A program made the translations under genes and the position numbers. Positions 42,166 through 51,012 of a DNA stretch of 64,000 bases are shown here, piece by piece. The DNA comes from Candidatus Aquiluna sp. IMCC13023 (GTDB lineage Bacteria; Actinomycetota; Actinomycetes; Actinomycetales; Microbacteriaceae). The notes under the pieces are model-generated. The model was given only the letters and a program-made list of their open reading frames with translations. It was not told the DNA's origin and searched no databases. Position 1 is the first letter of the stretch, and every line of letters begins with the position of its first letter. The stretch spans positions 310,001 through 374,000 of the forward strand of contig NZ_AJKR01000003.1 in NCBI RefSeq assembly GCF_000257665.1, in the 5' to 3' direction.

Positions 42166-42176
42166 CGGGGGCAATT

Positions 42177-42818
42177 ATGGAGTGGGCCGCTAAAAACTTT
42201 GACTTCGTGCTTCAACTCTCGGTAGCTCATTTACTGATTTCCCTTGTGCCACTTTTCTTGGGTTCAGTCTTTGCCTTTGCTTTAGTCAGGCTCACTCCAG
42301 CAAGGCTCGCAGGAACCATTGGCACCACTTTTAGTGCGATCTACGCAATTCCGTCGCTTGCAATCTTCGTGGCATTGCCCGCGGTAATCGGAACCAGCTA
42401 CCTAGGCCCGACCAACGTAGTAATCGCCCTGAGCGTTTATGTTGCAGCATCGATGTTCTTCTCCACCCGCGATGCGTTTGGCCAGGTGCCCAAACCAGCA
42501 GTTTTTATCGCCAGAGCTCAAGGGTTGAGCCCACTTCAGCTTTTTGTTCACGTGGAGCTACCCCTTGCTATCCCTGGTCTCATCGCAGGGCTGAGGGTAG
42601 CGGCGGCAAGCACTGTGTCCATGGCATCGATCGGGGCCATAGTCGGAGTTAGAAATCTGGGCTACTTATTTTTGGATGGCTTCCAACGAAAAATACCCGA
42701 GGAGATACTCACCGGGCTGTTTGCGATTTTTCTAATCGGCATTGCGATGGATATTGGGCTTATGGCTCTAGGTAGGGTCCTCACGCCATGGACCAGAAGA
42801 TCGGCCCAGCGTGTTTAG
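42177..42818 (+). CDS. Osmoprotectant ABC transporter permease (OpuCB/ProW-like)
   Basis: Permease of 213 residues with about five to six membrane segments; central YAIPSLAIFVALP and the coupling loop ARAQGLSPLQLFVHVELPLAIPGLIAG are typical of glycine-betaine/choline/carnitine systems. ATG 42177 with GGGG nearby. Its stop overlaps the second permease gene by 8 bases. Confidence 0.9.
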   Translation: MEWAAKNFDFVLQLSVAHLLISLVPLFLGSVFAFALVRLTPARLAGTIGTTFSAIYAIPSLAIFVALPAVIGTSYLGPTNVVIALSVYVAASMFFSTRDAFGQVPKPAVFIARAQGLSPLQLFVHVELPLAIPGLIAGLRVAAASTVSMASIGAIVGVRNLGYLFLDGFQRKIPEEILTGLFAIFLIGIAMDIGLMALGRVLTPWTRRSAQRV

Positions 42819-43476
42819 CATCGGTGAGCTCTTCGACTGGCTCACGGATCCTGAAAACTGGGCTGGCCGATACGGTCTTGCCAACTTATTTTTAGAACAT
42901 TTGACACTCACCCTTGTGTCCCTTGCAATTGCAGGACTTCTTGCGATTCCGATCGGCATAGCCATCGGCCAATCCGGACGCGGCGAGAGTCTGGTGATAG
43001 CGATATCGTCCGCCTCGAGGGCTATCCCCACGATGGGCCTGATGTTCGCGCTGGTGATGCTAATGGGTGTTGAATTTAGGCAGTTCGCTGTAGTTTTGGC
43101 GCTGGTGAGTATCGCGATTCCACCTGTTTTGGCAGGGGCTTATGCGGGCATTAAATCAGTACCAATAGCTATCCGTGAAGGCGCTCGAGCTCAAGGCATG
43201 ACCACGTGGCAGCAAATTAGGCATGTTGGCTTGCCACTTTCGGCACCCTCCATGGTTGGTGGCTTCAAGATTGCCTACCTTCAAGTAGTCTCCACTGTGG
43301 TGCTTGCGCCCCTTGTTGGACTTGGTGGCTTGGGCTTTGGAATCATTCAGGGTCTGGCGCTTCGAGATTTCGCTCAATTAACGGGAAGTGCTTTGGTCAT
43401 TGTGTTGTTGTCCATTACCGGAGAGAGGCTTTTAGCCAAGGTACAGAGTAAATTAGTGCGCCGGCTCATTCACTAA
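42811..43476 (+). CDS. Osmoprotectant ABC transporter permease (OpuCD-like)
   Basis: Permease of 221 residues with SRAIPTMGLMFALVML and the coupling loop ARAQGMTTWQQIRHVGLPLSAPSMVGG. GTG 42811 lies inside the end of the preceding permease gene. With OpuCB it forms the membrane channel. Confidence 0.9.
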   Translation: MFSIGELFDWLTDPENWAGRYGLANLFLEHLTLTLVSLAIAGLLAIPIGIAIGQSGRGESLVIAISSASRAIPTMGLMFALVMLMGVEFRQFAVVLALVSIAIPPVLAGAYAGIKSVPIAIREGARAQGMTTWQQIRHVGLPLSAPSMVGGFKIAYLQVVSTVVLAPLVGLGGLGFGIIQGLALRDFAQLTGSALVIVLLSITGERLLAKVQSKLVRRLIH

Positions 43477-43507
43477 TCAAATCGATAGACAACCAGAAGG
43501 AAATCCA

Positions 43508-44374
43508 ATGAAAAAATCCACTAAGAGTGCAATTGCTCTCAGCGCTGTTGCAGTACTGGGGCTTGCAGGCTGCGCTGATTCAAATAGCGAGCCGCTTGTA
43601 ATCGGCTCCCAGGCTTACTACTCAAACGAAATAGTTGCCGAGGTATACGCTCAGGTTCTAGAAGACGCCGGATACTCGGTTGACAGGCAGTTTGCCCTAG
43701 GACAGCGCGACGTTTATGTACCCGCGCTTTTGGCCGGCGAAGTAGATCTTTTCCCTGAGTACACCGGAAACTTGCTGCAGTACTTCGACCCCGAAGCCAC
43801 CGCAACCGCCGAAGAAGACGTTTACCAAGCCTTGCAGGCCGCATTACCAGCAGGCCTAACCGCACTTGCTCTCTCAGGAGCCTCCGATCAGGACTCGTAC
43901 AACGTCACAAGTGACTTTGCAATGAAGAACAACTTAACCTCTATTGCAGATCTTGCTGGAGTATCCGGAATACGTCTAGGTGGCGCCCCAGAGCTAGCTG
44001 AGAGACCATACGGACCAACTGGCCTCCTAAGCTCCTACGGCGTGACCGTGGAGTTTGAGGCCACTGGAGACACCACCGTTGAGTCACTGGTCGCAGGGCT
44101 GATTGACATGGCAAACGTCTATAGCGCTGACCCACGAATCCAGCAGCTTGGACTGGTCACATTGACAGACCCGCAGGGACTTTTCCTGTCGTCTAACCTT
44201 GTGCCGATTGCCTCGGATGCCGTGAATCAAGAAGCACGCGATCTAATCAGTGCCGTTTCATCGGCTATGACAGCAGCAGACCTAGTTGCCCTCAACGTTA
44301 GAAGCGTTGACGAGCAACTGTCATCGGCTGAAATTGCCAGGGACTGGTTGCTATCAGAAGGCCTTATTGACTAA
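43508..44374 (+). CDS. Osmoprotectant-binding lipoprotein (OpuCC/OsmF-like)
   Basis: Lipoprotein of 288 residues with signal peptide and lipobox GLAGC. The mature domain begins IGSQAYYSNEIVAEVYAQVLEDAGYSV and contains EVDLFPEYTGNLL, characteristic of OpuAC/YehZ binding proteins for betaine, choline or carnitine. AGAAGGAAAT precedes ATG 43508. Placing the binding protein last is the Opu/Yeh order. A strong terminator follows. Confidence 0.92.
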   Translation: MKKSTKSAIALSAVAVLGLAGCADSNSEPLVIGSQAYYSNEIVAEVYAQVLEDAGYSVDRQFALGQRDVYVPALLAGEVDLFPEYTGNLLQYFDPEATATAEEDVYQALQAALPAGLTALALSGASDQDSYNVTSDFAMKNNLTSIADLAGVSGIRLGGAPELAERPYGPTGLLSSYGVTVEFEATGDTTVESLVAGLIDMANVYSADPRIQQLGLVTLTDPQGLFLSSNLVPIASDAVNQEARDLISAVSSAMTAADLVALNVRSVDEQLSSAEIARDWLLSEGLID

Positions 44375-44387
44375 AGCAAGTAATTAG

Positions 44388-44431
44388 AAATACCCAGTGC
44401 GCTTTTAGAAAGCGGACTGGGTATTTTTTTT
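44388..44431 (+). terminator. Intrinsic terminator of the osmoprotectant operon
   Basis: AAATACCCAGT (44388-44398) pairs with ACTGGGTATTT, with an inner stem CGCTTT/AAAGCG, followed by a run of eight Ts. It lies 13 bases after the binding-protein stop. About 250 bases without a gene follow before the convergent dehydrogenase. Confidence 0.93.
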
Positions 44432-44679
44432 GCAAAGGAGTTATCGCGCAAGTGGCAACGAACCCAAAAAATTCTTAGTTAGAACCGCTTGTCTTTTTTC
44501 GCTGTCCTTGTTGAAAATGCGGCTGAGTCTATTCCTCTTCCCCCGAATCGAGGGAGTTTGCACCTTTCACGTGGAAACCAGTGGATCGAATTGGAACATT
44601 CGCGAAGTACTCTCCTGTCTCTTTTGAACGTGCTCTGCCATTTGCTTCTCTTGTTTCCTAGTTTTAGTTTTTGGTCTAT

Positions 44680-45720
44680 TTATTCTGGGATTATCGCCAC
44701 TTTGAGCGCTGATGGATGATCCATCATCTCTACAGCCTCTAAGTATTGATCGAGGTTAAACCGGTGAGTAACGAGCTTTGCAGTTTCAACTTGGTAAGTA
44801 TCTATGAGCCTTATAGCCTCTCGATAATCAGGTACCGTTGAGTTGGAACTGCCAACAACCGAAAGCTCCTTGTAGTGAATTAAATTTGAATCAATCTCTG
44901 CGTTTTGATTCACCGGAAAACCAGCAAACATACTCACCCTTCCCCTATTGGCTGCCAGCTGAAGAGCCTGATTTACCAGAGTGGGTACTCCTATACATAA
45001 AATTACAACTTGGGCCCCAGCCCCACCTGTCTCTTCTAGCACAATTGCGGATAGATCCTCTGTAGTCGGGTCGACAGCAATGTCTGCACCGAAATCTAAT
45101 GCGAGTCTTCTTCTAAACTCAAGAGGCTCACTCAGAATTACGGTCGCGGCACCCGATAGTTTCGCAAGCTTCGCATGCATCAGACCTATTGCTCCTCCAC
45201 CAATAACCAACACGGTGTCCGCGGATGTTATTTGCAAAAACTTTTGCCCGTGAATAATGCACGAAAGAGGTTCCGCTAAGGACACTGCAACAGGATCATG
45301 ATCGCCTTTATAGCTAACTAAAACCCCATCGGAAACGGCCTTCGCCGGAATGAGAATAAATTCGGCTAGGCCACCGTCTGTCTGGTGTCCTAGCACTAGG
45401 GCATTCTTGCAGAGATGAGAACGCTTCTCCGAACACTCCGCACATGTGCCGCAGGAATAAGTCGGACTCATTCCTACCTTGTCTCCTATTTCGTAGCCGA
45501 CAACATGGTCACCCATTTCAACAACTTCTCCAGCGACTTCATGGCCTAAAATCCTGGGAGCCACGACCCCTTTCCTCTTGATTCCAAGGGCGATTCGTAA
45601 ATCGGTACCACAAATAGTGTTGCTAGAAATTTTCAGCAACACCTCGCCAACGGCTGGTTTTGGCTTTTCCACTTCAGTGACCACTACGTCTCCAGGTCCC
45701 CTATAAACAATTGCCTTCAT
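44680..45720 (-). CDS. Zinc-dependent medium-chain polyol/alcohol dehydrogenase
   Basis: MDR-superfamily enzyme of 346 residues, like sorbitol/threonine dehydrogenases. Catalytic zinc ligands Cys37 and His60-Glu61, structural zinc cysteines 90, 93, 96 and 104, and the Rossmann motif VIGGGAIGLMHAKLA are present. It likely oxidises a polyol to a ketose (or the reverse) with NAD(P). Last gene of the sugar module; ATGA overlap with the SorC regulator gene. Confidence 0.88.
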   Translation of the reverse strand: MKAIVYRGPGDVVVTEVEKPKPAVGEVLLKISSNTICGTDLRIALGIKRKGVVAPRILGHEVAGEVVEMGDHVVGYEIGDKVGMSPTYSCGTCAECSEKRSHLCKNALVLGHQTDGGLAEFILIPAKAVSDGVLVSYKGDHDPVAVSLAEPLSCIIHGQKFLQITSADTVLVIGGGAIGLMHAKLAKLSGAATVILSEPLEFRRRLALDFGADIAVDPTTEDLSAIVLEETGGAGAQVVILCIGVPTLVNQALQLAANRGRVSMFAGFPVNQNAEIDSNLIHYKELSVVGSSNSTVPDYREAIRLIDTYQVETAKLVTHRFNLDQYLEAVEMMDHPSALKVAIIPE

Positions 45721-46718
45721 ATGGAACTCGTTCTTCCTTCGGTTGAGTGTGTTGTTGCTATGGATGATGAAATAAGGCTTCTGGCTGTTGAGCTGTCGGT
45801 AATCAAAATGTCTATGTATTCGCCGAGAGCTGCAGCTTGAATAATCTGAAGCTTGTCCTGTCCGAAAGCCACCGCAACAGTATTTTTTATATTTTTAATT
45901 CTTTGAGGCTTCAGCCCAATCACCCTGGAGGTGAACTTCGAGACAACCTCTCTACCCCTACTGTCGATCAAAATACCCGACACGTCACCGACTGCACCGA
46001 GCACCAACGCGTCAGAAACCTCGTCGGCTGTCAAGTATCCGGCGGCAACCAATGCAGATGAATTCAGGTTTATAGCGCCCAGGCCAACCAGAGCGCAATC
46101 AGCAGCCTCAGCCGCATCCAGCACCTTGGAAATAGCCGATTGTCGCAGTAACGACAGCGCCGAAGCCTCATCATCAACAACCAGAGGAGCGTTTAGAAGT
46201 TCATAAGTACCTTTTAGCTTTCTTGCAGCCATTTTTGTTAGCTCAACGCCATCGTTGGTCGAGTCACTCGTGCCCATGGAGCCGATCATCTGAATCACGT
46301 GAACTTGTTTTTCTGGATTTGTCTCTAAGTTTTCAACAACTAACTTCGTAGCGCTGCCCCAGCAGATTGCTAGGGAGCCAGTTTTAGTAACTTGCTGATC
46401 AATGCACTTGGCACCAAGTTCGCCGATAATCCTTCCTTCGTCTCTGGTTATAGCGCTCTCCAAATTCGAGACCCAAACCTCACGCAACTTCAAGATTTTT
46501 AATAGTTGTTTTTCTAACTGCGAATCCCGGGCCAGGGGGTGGTTTATCTTGAAGTCGACTATTCCGGAATCAATAGCCTCTTTCAACATCCGGCTCACAG
46601 TTGATCTCGAAGCGTGAATTCGAGACGCTATAAGTTTTTGGTCCATTCTCTGAATGAAGTGCATCTCGGCTACGCGAGCCAAGTCATTCGCCCTTCCACC
46701 GCTCGTTAGCTGAGGCAT
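45717..46718 (-). CDS. SorC-family sugar-responsive transcriptional regulator
   Basis: Regulator of 333 residues: N-terminal helix-turn-helix with DQKLIASRIHASRSTVSRMLKEA at about 30-52 and a C-terminal SorC sugar-phosphate-binding domain (IGSMGTSDSTNDGVELT). Members such as LsrR, EryD and SorC respond to phosphorylated sugars made by an adjacent kinase. Overlaps the FGGY kinase by TAATG and the dehydrogenase by ATGA. A palindrome upstream of the kinase gene (48330-48362) is its likely operator. Confidence 0.9.
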   Translation of the reverse strand: MPQLTSGGRANDLARVAEMHFIQRMDQKLIASRIHASRSTVSRMLKEAIDSGIVDFKINHPLARDSQLEKQLLKILKLREVWVSNLESAITRDEGRIIGELGAKCIDQQVTKTGSLAICWGSATKLVVENLETNPEKQVHVIQMIGSMGTSDSTNDGVELTKMAARKLKGTYELLNAPLVVDDEASALSLLRQSAISKVLDAAEAADCALVGLGAINLNSSALVAAGYLTADEVSDALVLGAVGDVSGILIDSRGREVVSKFTSRVIGLKPQRIKNIKNTVAVAFGQDKLQIIQAAALGEYIDILITDSSTARSLISSSIATTHSTEGRTSSI

Positions 46719-48262
46719 TAGGTATCTCGCTGCTTCGATTTCTGGGCCGCAGAGAGCTGGTGCATTATTGGCTTTAGTGCCTCATAAGATTTTTGGTATG
46801 CGAGAAAGAACTCCTCGTACCTCTGGTGCACTTCGCTATTAGGCAACACAACCCTGTCCCTGTGTACCATCGCATCCACGGCGTCATTTATGTCTTTGTA
46901 TAGCCCTGCTCCGACGGCACCAAGTATTGCCGGTCCCAAGCTCGCTGTCTCTGAAACCTTAGTGACTTCGACTGGAACATTCGAAATGTCCGCGTGGAGC
47001 TGAAGCCAAAGATCGCTATTTGTTGCCCCTCCGGCTGCAACAACTCGATCAATTTGGTGTCCCTGCTCTCGGAATCTGCGCATGGTATTTTCGCTACCGA
47101 AGCAGACCGACTCGATCATTGCTCGAAAGATGTGTTCCCTTCGGTGGCTCAACGAAAGGCCCAGTATCGCCCCGCGAGACAATGCGTCCACATAAGGAGT
47201 CCTGTTTCCCTGAAAATGATCCAGCACAATGAGCCCATCTGACCCTGGTGGAAGCTTTGAAGCAAGCGGAGACAAAGCTTCAAAAAAGTTGTCCTCAACC
47301 TCTTCCGACTGAACCAGGCGCCTAAACCAACCAATCATTGAACCGCTGGAAGTCTGTCCCCCTTCCACCGTGTACTGACCATCGATAACGGCCCCAGGAT
47401 AGCCACCCCAGGTTCCCTCCCCATGAACACGGTTCTTGGTTTGAAGCAGCAGGAGATGAGACGACCCAGTGATAAGCGCCATGGCTCCAGGCTCTACGAC
47501 GCCTAGCCCTATTTGAGCCACAAATGCATCAGCGCCTCCGGTCACAACAACTACGTTTTCATCTAAGCCGAGCTCATCCTGGACTCGTTTCGTGAGCTTG
47601 CCTATTGGCGTACCCATGGGCAGAACAACTTCGGGAAGCTTCTCTACCAAATCGGGCATACCGAGGGTTGCGTACAGCTCACGTGCCCAACCCCCGTTTT
47701 CCACGTCGTAATAGGCGCGAATAGCAGCATTATTTTGAGATGCCACTTTTTCCCCGGTTAGCCTCCAAGTTAGGTAGTCAGCGTATTCCGCCATCCACGT
47801 AGTCTTTGCGAAAATTTCCGGCTGATTACGAGAAAGCCACAGTGCTTTGGACGGAAGCCATTCTGCCGAGGCATGTACTCGACCGCTAAGAAGTAGTGCC
47901 GGAGAGCCGCTGTCTGCCACTATCCGGGCTTCCTCTTCCGCCCTAACGTCCATCCAGATGATTGCTGGTCGGAGTACGTTACCCGAATCATCGAGGCACA
48001 CAACGGTGCAGCTTGTGGCCCCAACGCAGATTGAGGCTATGTCACTCGACTCGGCGCCGATGTTACTCATTGCGCTCCGAATGCCCGACACTGCGGCCTT
48101 CCACCAATGCTCTGGGTTTTGCTCGGCCCAACCGGGCTGAACGAAATTAGTTTCGTAGGCGTTTCTCACGAAAACCAAGGGGTTTCCATCAAGATCAAAA
48201 ATGCCAACCCTGAGGCCCTCTGTGCCACCGTCTATGCCGATCATGTAGGGACCACTTTTCAT
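46718..48262 (-). CDS. FGGY-family carbohydrate kinase (ribulokinase-like)
   Basis: Sugar kinase of 514 residues. N-terminal phosphate loop IGIDGGTEGLRVGIFD, WMDVRAEEEA near residue 107, and the second-domain loop VAAGGATNSDLW. The block ATSCTVVCLD resembles the TCSLV-type motif reported for D-ribulokinases, but substrate remains open. ATG 48262 has GGGGAGGGAG four bases upstream, the strongest ribosome site in the module. It heads a sub-operon kinase-sorC-dehydrogenase, separated from the genes upstream by 138 bases. Confidence 0.9.
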   Translation of the reverse strand: MKSGPYMIGIDGGTEGLRVGIFDLDGNPLVFVRNAYETNFVQPGWAEQNPEHWWKAAVSGIRSAMSNIGAESSDIASICVGATSCTVVCLDDSGNVLRPAIIWMDVRAEEEARIVADSGSPALLLSGRVHASAEWLPSKALWLSRNQPEIFAKTTWMAEYADYLTWRLTGEKVASQNNAAIRAYYDVENGGWARELYATLGMPDLVEKLPEVVLPMGTPIGKLTKRVQDELGLDENVVVVTGGADAFVAQIGLGVVEPGAMALITGSSHLLLLQTKNRVHGEGTWGGYPGAVIDGQYTVEGGQTSSGSMIGWFRRLVQSEEVEDNFFEALSPLASKLPPGSDGLIVLDHFQGNRTPYVDALSRGAILGLSLSHRREHIFRAMIESVCFGSENTMRRFREQGHQIDRVVAAGGATNSDLWLQLHADISNVPVEVTKVSETASLGPAILGAVGAGLYKDINDAVDAMVHRDRVVLPNSEVHQRYEEFFLAYQKSYEALKPIMHQLSAAQKSKQRDT

Positions 48263-48329
48263 TTTGCTCCCTCCCCTTTCCCTTGGTATTTATCCCTAAA
48301 ACCAAGCTACGGTGACTTCGAAACCCTTG

Positions 48330-48362
48330 TGCAACTAATTCCATCATTCGCAATTAATTGCA
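48330..48362. promoter_or_regulatory. Imperfect palindrome, candidate SorC operator
   Basis: TGCAACTAATT (48330-48340) and AATTAATTGCA (48352-48362) are inverted with one mismatch and an 11-base spacer. The right arm itself is part of the perfect palindrome GCAATTAATTGC. It lies about 70 bases upstream of the FGGY kinase start in the only sizeable gap of the module. Confidence 0.45.
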
Positions 48363-48400
48363 TTTAAATATTTCAAGAACATTCTCAGTAGTGGTCGCCT

Positions 48401-49492
48401 TTATTTCCTGAGATTTGAAAAATTAGCCAACGGAACCTTTAGCTCTCCGTTTGAAATTAGCTCCAAGTCGTCGGCGAAGAGAAAACACCCTTGCTCCCTA
48501 AGGTCCTTGACAATGTCCCAGTGCAGTGCGGATTCATTAACCCCAAGCGAGTCTGGGTATGCCCTACCTAGGGCTATGTGCACCGTGCCTAAAATTTTTT
48601 CGTCAAGAAGCAGGTCTCCGGTGAGGGTTTTCATGTTTGGGTTAGTGCCAATTCCAATTTCCCCTAGATGTCTCGAACCATCATCTGTCTCCAAAACTGC
48701 AGACACCAAATCAGCTCCTTCAGTTGCAGAAAAAGATACGACTTTGCCACCCTCGAAATACAGGATGAGGTCCCGAATCGCGACGCCCGAAAACCAGAAC
48801 ACTCCAGGAAATTTGATATGGCCATTGACGCTGGTTTCAATTGGGGCAGTTGCCACTTCCCCGTCTGGGAGATTCATCTCGCCGGCAAAAGACAGCCATC
48901 TTCTCCCCGCTACTCCCAAAACTAAATCCGAATCTCTGGAAAGAATTCTTATCTGACTGACCTCGGCAAGTCGGTCACACAGCGATAGCTGCAGGTCACC
49001 AACTTTTCCCCAATCGGCAATTGAACTGTCGAAAAACTCATGCAACAACTCCTCATGGTCCACGTTGATCATATTCGACCACTCGATTGCTGGAATACGG
49101 ACAATGCACCATCTAGTCTGTTGCCAGCGCTTGGTGGACACAATTCCCTTGCCTTTGCGCAGCAGAGCAATTTTGCGCTGATCGACATCGAAATCCGGAG
49201 TCACCATGCCCCTGAAGGAAACATGCACATCGGCCCACTCCATTGCTGCGACTTCTAGCCCAGCAGGGCTCCCAAGTGTCTCATCCGAGGCAAATTCTTG
49301 GGCGAATCGATCAAATCTTTCATCGGTCGCCATAACTTGTGGGTACGCTCCAACCTTGTAGCACTCAGCCACAAAAGCAGAAACAGCTTCCATGCATCGA
49401 AAATCGGTCATAAACATCGACACCTTGGTATTGGAAGTTATGTCAAGGCCGCGGATTAGCTGGTGGGCCAGCAAGCTCCAACGATTATCCAT
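48401..49492 (-). CDS. M29 family (aminopeptidase T/AmpS-like) metalloenzyme
   Basis: Soluble protein of 363 residues. The M29 metal ligands are all present at the expected spacing: Glu212 (PDGEV), Glu278 (GEIGIG), His305 (TVHIALG), Tyr312, His324 and Asp326 (LHWD). M29 proteins are dinuclear-metal aminopeptidases, and the same fold includes NicX-type 2,5-dihydroxypyridine dioxygenase, so peptidase activity cannot be assumed. The N-terminal domain is shorter than in AmpS (about 410 residues). Overlaps the FGGY kinase gene upstream by 8 bases, so it is part of the sugar operon. Confidence 0.85.
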   Translation of the reverse strand: MDNRWSLLAHQLIRGLDITSNTKVSMFMTDFRCMEAVSAFVAECYKVGAYPQVMATDERFDRFAQEFASDETLGSPAGLEVAAMEWADVHVSFRGMVTPDFDVDQRKIALLRKGKGIVSTKRWQQTRWCIVRIPAIEWSNMINVDHEELLHEFFDSSIADWGKVGDLQLSLCDRLAEVSQIRILSRDSDLVLGVAGRRWLSFAGEMNLPDGEVATAPIETSVNGHIKFPGVFWFSGVAIRDLILYFEGGKVVSFSATEGADLVSAVLETDDGSRHLGEIGIGTNPNMKTLTGDLLLDEKILGTVHIALGRAYPDSLGVNESALHWDIVKDLREQGCFLFADDLELISNGELKVPLANFSNLRK

Positions 49493-51005
49493 CTCGAGCC
49501 CTTAATGACCTCTTGGTTCCTAGGGCTCTTGTCGCTTCGTATAAAGCCTTGTAGTCCTCGTGGTCAAGTTGCAGCCTGGACTGCATGTCCCTGTTCACTC
49601 CAACCTGCGCTTCAGAACCTACCCAATTCAAAATTTCACTGCGGGATGTCAGATGGCCAACAGCGTATGCAGCAATGGCAGCGTCACCAAAAGCGGCGCC
49701 GACGCTACTAGCGACAGTCTGTGGTTTATCTAAGATCGCGGACACGGATTCGATTAATATCGTGTTTTTTGTTCCTCCCCCGATTGCCTTTATTCTCTCA
49801 GGCTCAATTCCATTAGTGGAATACGTTTCAAATGCGTACGACAAAGAATGGGCTATTCCCTCTATCGCAGCCCTAGCGATATCGGACCTTGTATGAGAGA
49901 GAGAAAGTCCAAAGAAGATCCCGCGGCTATTTGCGTCTTGAACTGGCGTGCGCTCGCCACTCAAATGAGCCTGGAAAATAACCCCATTAGCTCCAACTTT
50001 GGATTGCATAGCAAGGTCAATAAGTTCAGTGAATAATTTCTCATCCCCTTCAGAGCTGTCAATATCTAATAAATCGCAGATCCATCGGGTTACTGTTCCA
50101 GCTGTAGCCGTCCCGGCTGCAGCTACGAAGCTCTTTGGAAAGACAAAGGGAGCAGACCAAAGATCACTACTTGACTTTGGGGCATTCAGGACGTTAATCA
50201 TGTAGCCGGCAGAGCCGTACTGGATCATAGTGTCACCAGCCTCAACAACACCCGCACCAACTGCTTCGGCTGGCGAGTCTGTGGTGCCAACCGCCACCAC
50301 AGTACCCTCAGGGATGCCGGTGGCCAGAGCCGCGGCATGAGTAACGTAACCGGCTATTTCAGTGGCCCACGCAAGATTTGGAAGTTGCGCTGCAGAGACG
50401 AAGTCCTCGCAACCCGTAATGTCCCATTTCTGCTGCTTGAGATCATAAAGCGGGTGAAAATAACCGGCAGTCCCATGATCCATGGTTACTTCACCCGTGA
50501 GCTTCGCGACCAAAAAACTTTGACTGGTGACATACCATTCAGTCATGGCGGCAATTTCTGGTTCATTTTGAGCAACCCACATCACTTTGGGCCCCGCCGA
50601 CTGACTGCTTAATGAGTTACCTGATTTTGCAAATATCTCGTCGTCGCCAAATCTTTCTCTTAGCTCGGAAATCTGCTTACCAGCTCGAGCGTCAACTCCA
50701 TACAAAATGCCAGGCCTGAGGGGAGCTAGGTTTTTGTCAATTGGCAAAACGCAAGGTCCTATCGCGCTGCAAGCCATCGCCGCGATGGTGCTCGATTTGG
50801 CGACTTCGGTTTTCATTAGCCTTTTAGCAACAAAAACTAGATCAGCCCACCAAACTTCTTCTGCATCTTGCTCAACATAGTTTTCGCGAGGGGTCGAGAT
50901 AGAGTGCCTCTTCGAAGCGCTTGCCTGCACCACACCCTGCTCATCGACCAAAACACCTTTAGTCTCGAAGGTTCCGATGTCTATGCCTAGAAATAAATTC
51001 ACCAT
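49485..51005 (-). CDS. FGGY-family carbohydrate kinase (xylulokinase-like)
   Basis: Second FGGY kinase of the module, 506 residues and clearly different from the first. Phosphate loop LGIDIGTFETKGVLVD, YGVDARAGKQI near 104, GTTDSPAEAVGAG and the C-terminal loop KAIGGGTKNTI. Substrate unknown; the overall pattern is closest to xylulokinase-type members. It lies 7 bases after the BtpA-family gene and overlaps the M29 gene. Confidence 0.88.
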   Translation of the reverse strand: MVNLFLGIDIGTFETKGVLVDEQGVVQASASKRHSISTPRENYVEQDAEEVWWADLVFVAKRLMKTEVAKSSTIAAMACSAIGPCVLPIDKNLAPLRPGILYGVDARAGKQISELRERFGDDEIFAKSGNSLSSQSAGPKVMWVAQNEPEIAAMTEWYVTSQSFLVAKLTGEVTMDHGTAGYFHPLYDLKQQKWDITGCEDFVSAAQLPNLAWATEIAGYVTHAAALATGIPEGTVVAVGTTDSPAEAVGAGVVEAGDTMIQYGSAGYMINVLNAPKSSSDLWSAPFVFPKSFVAAAGTATAGTVTRWICDLLDIDSSEGDEKLFTELIDLAMQSKVGANGVIFQAHLSGERTPVQDANSRGIFFGLSLSHTRSDIARAAIEGIAHSLSYAFETYSTNGIEPERIKAIGGGTKNTILIESVSAILDKPQTVASSVGAAFGDAAIAAYAVGHLTSRSEILNWVGSEAQVGVNRDMQSRLQLDHEDYKALYEATRALGTKRSLRARDG

Positions 51006-51012
51006 GGGAGAC

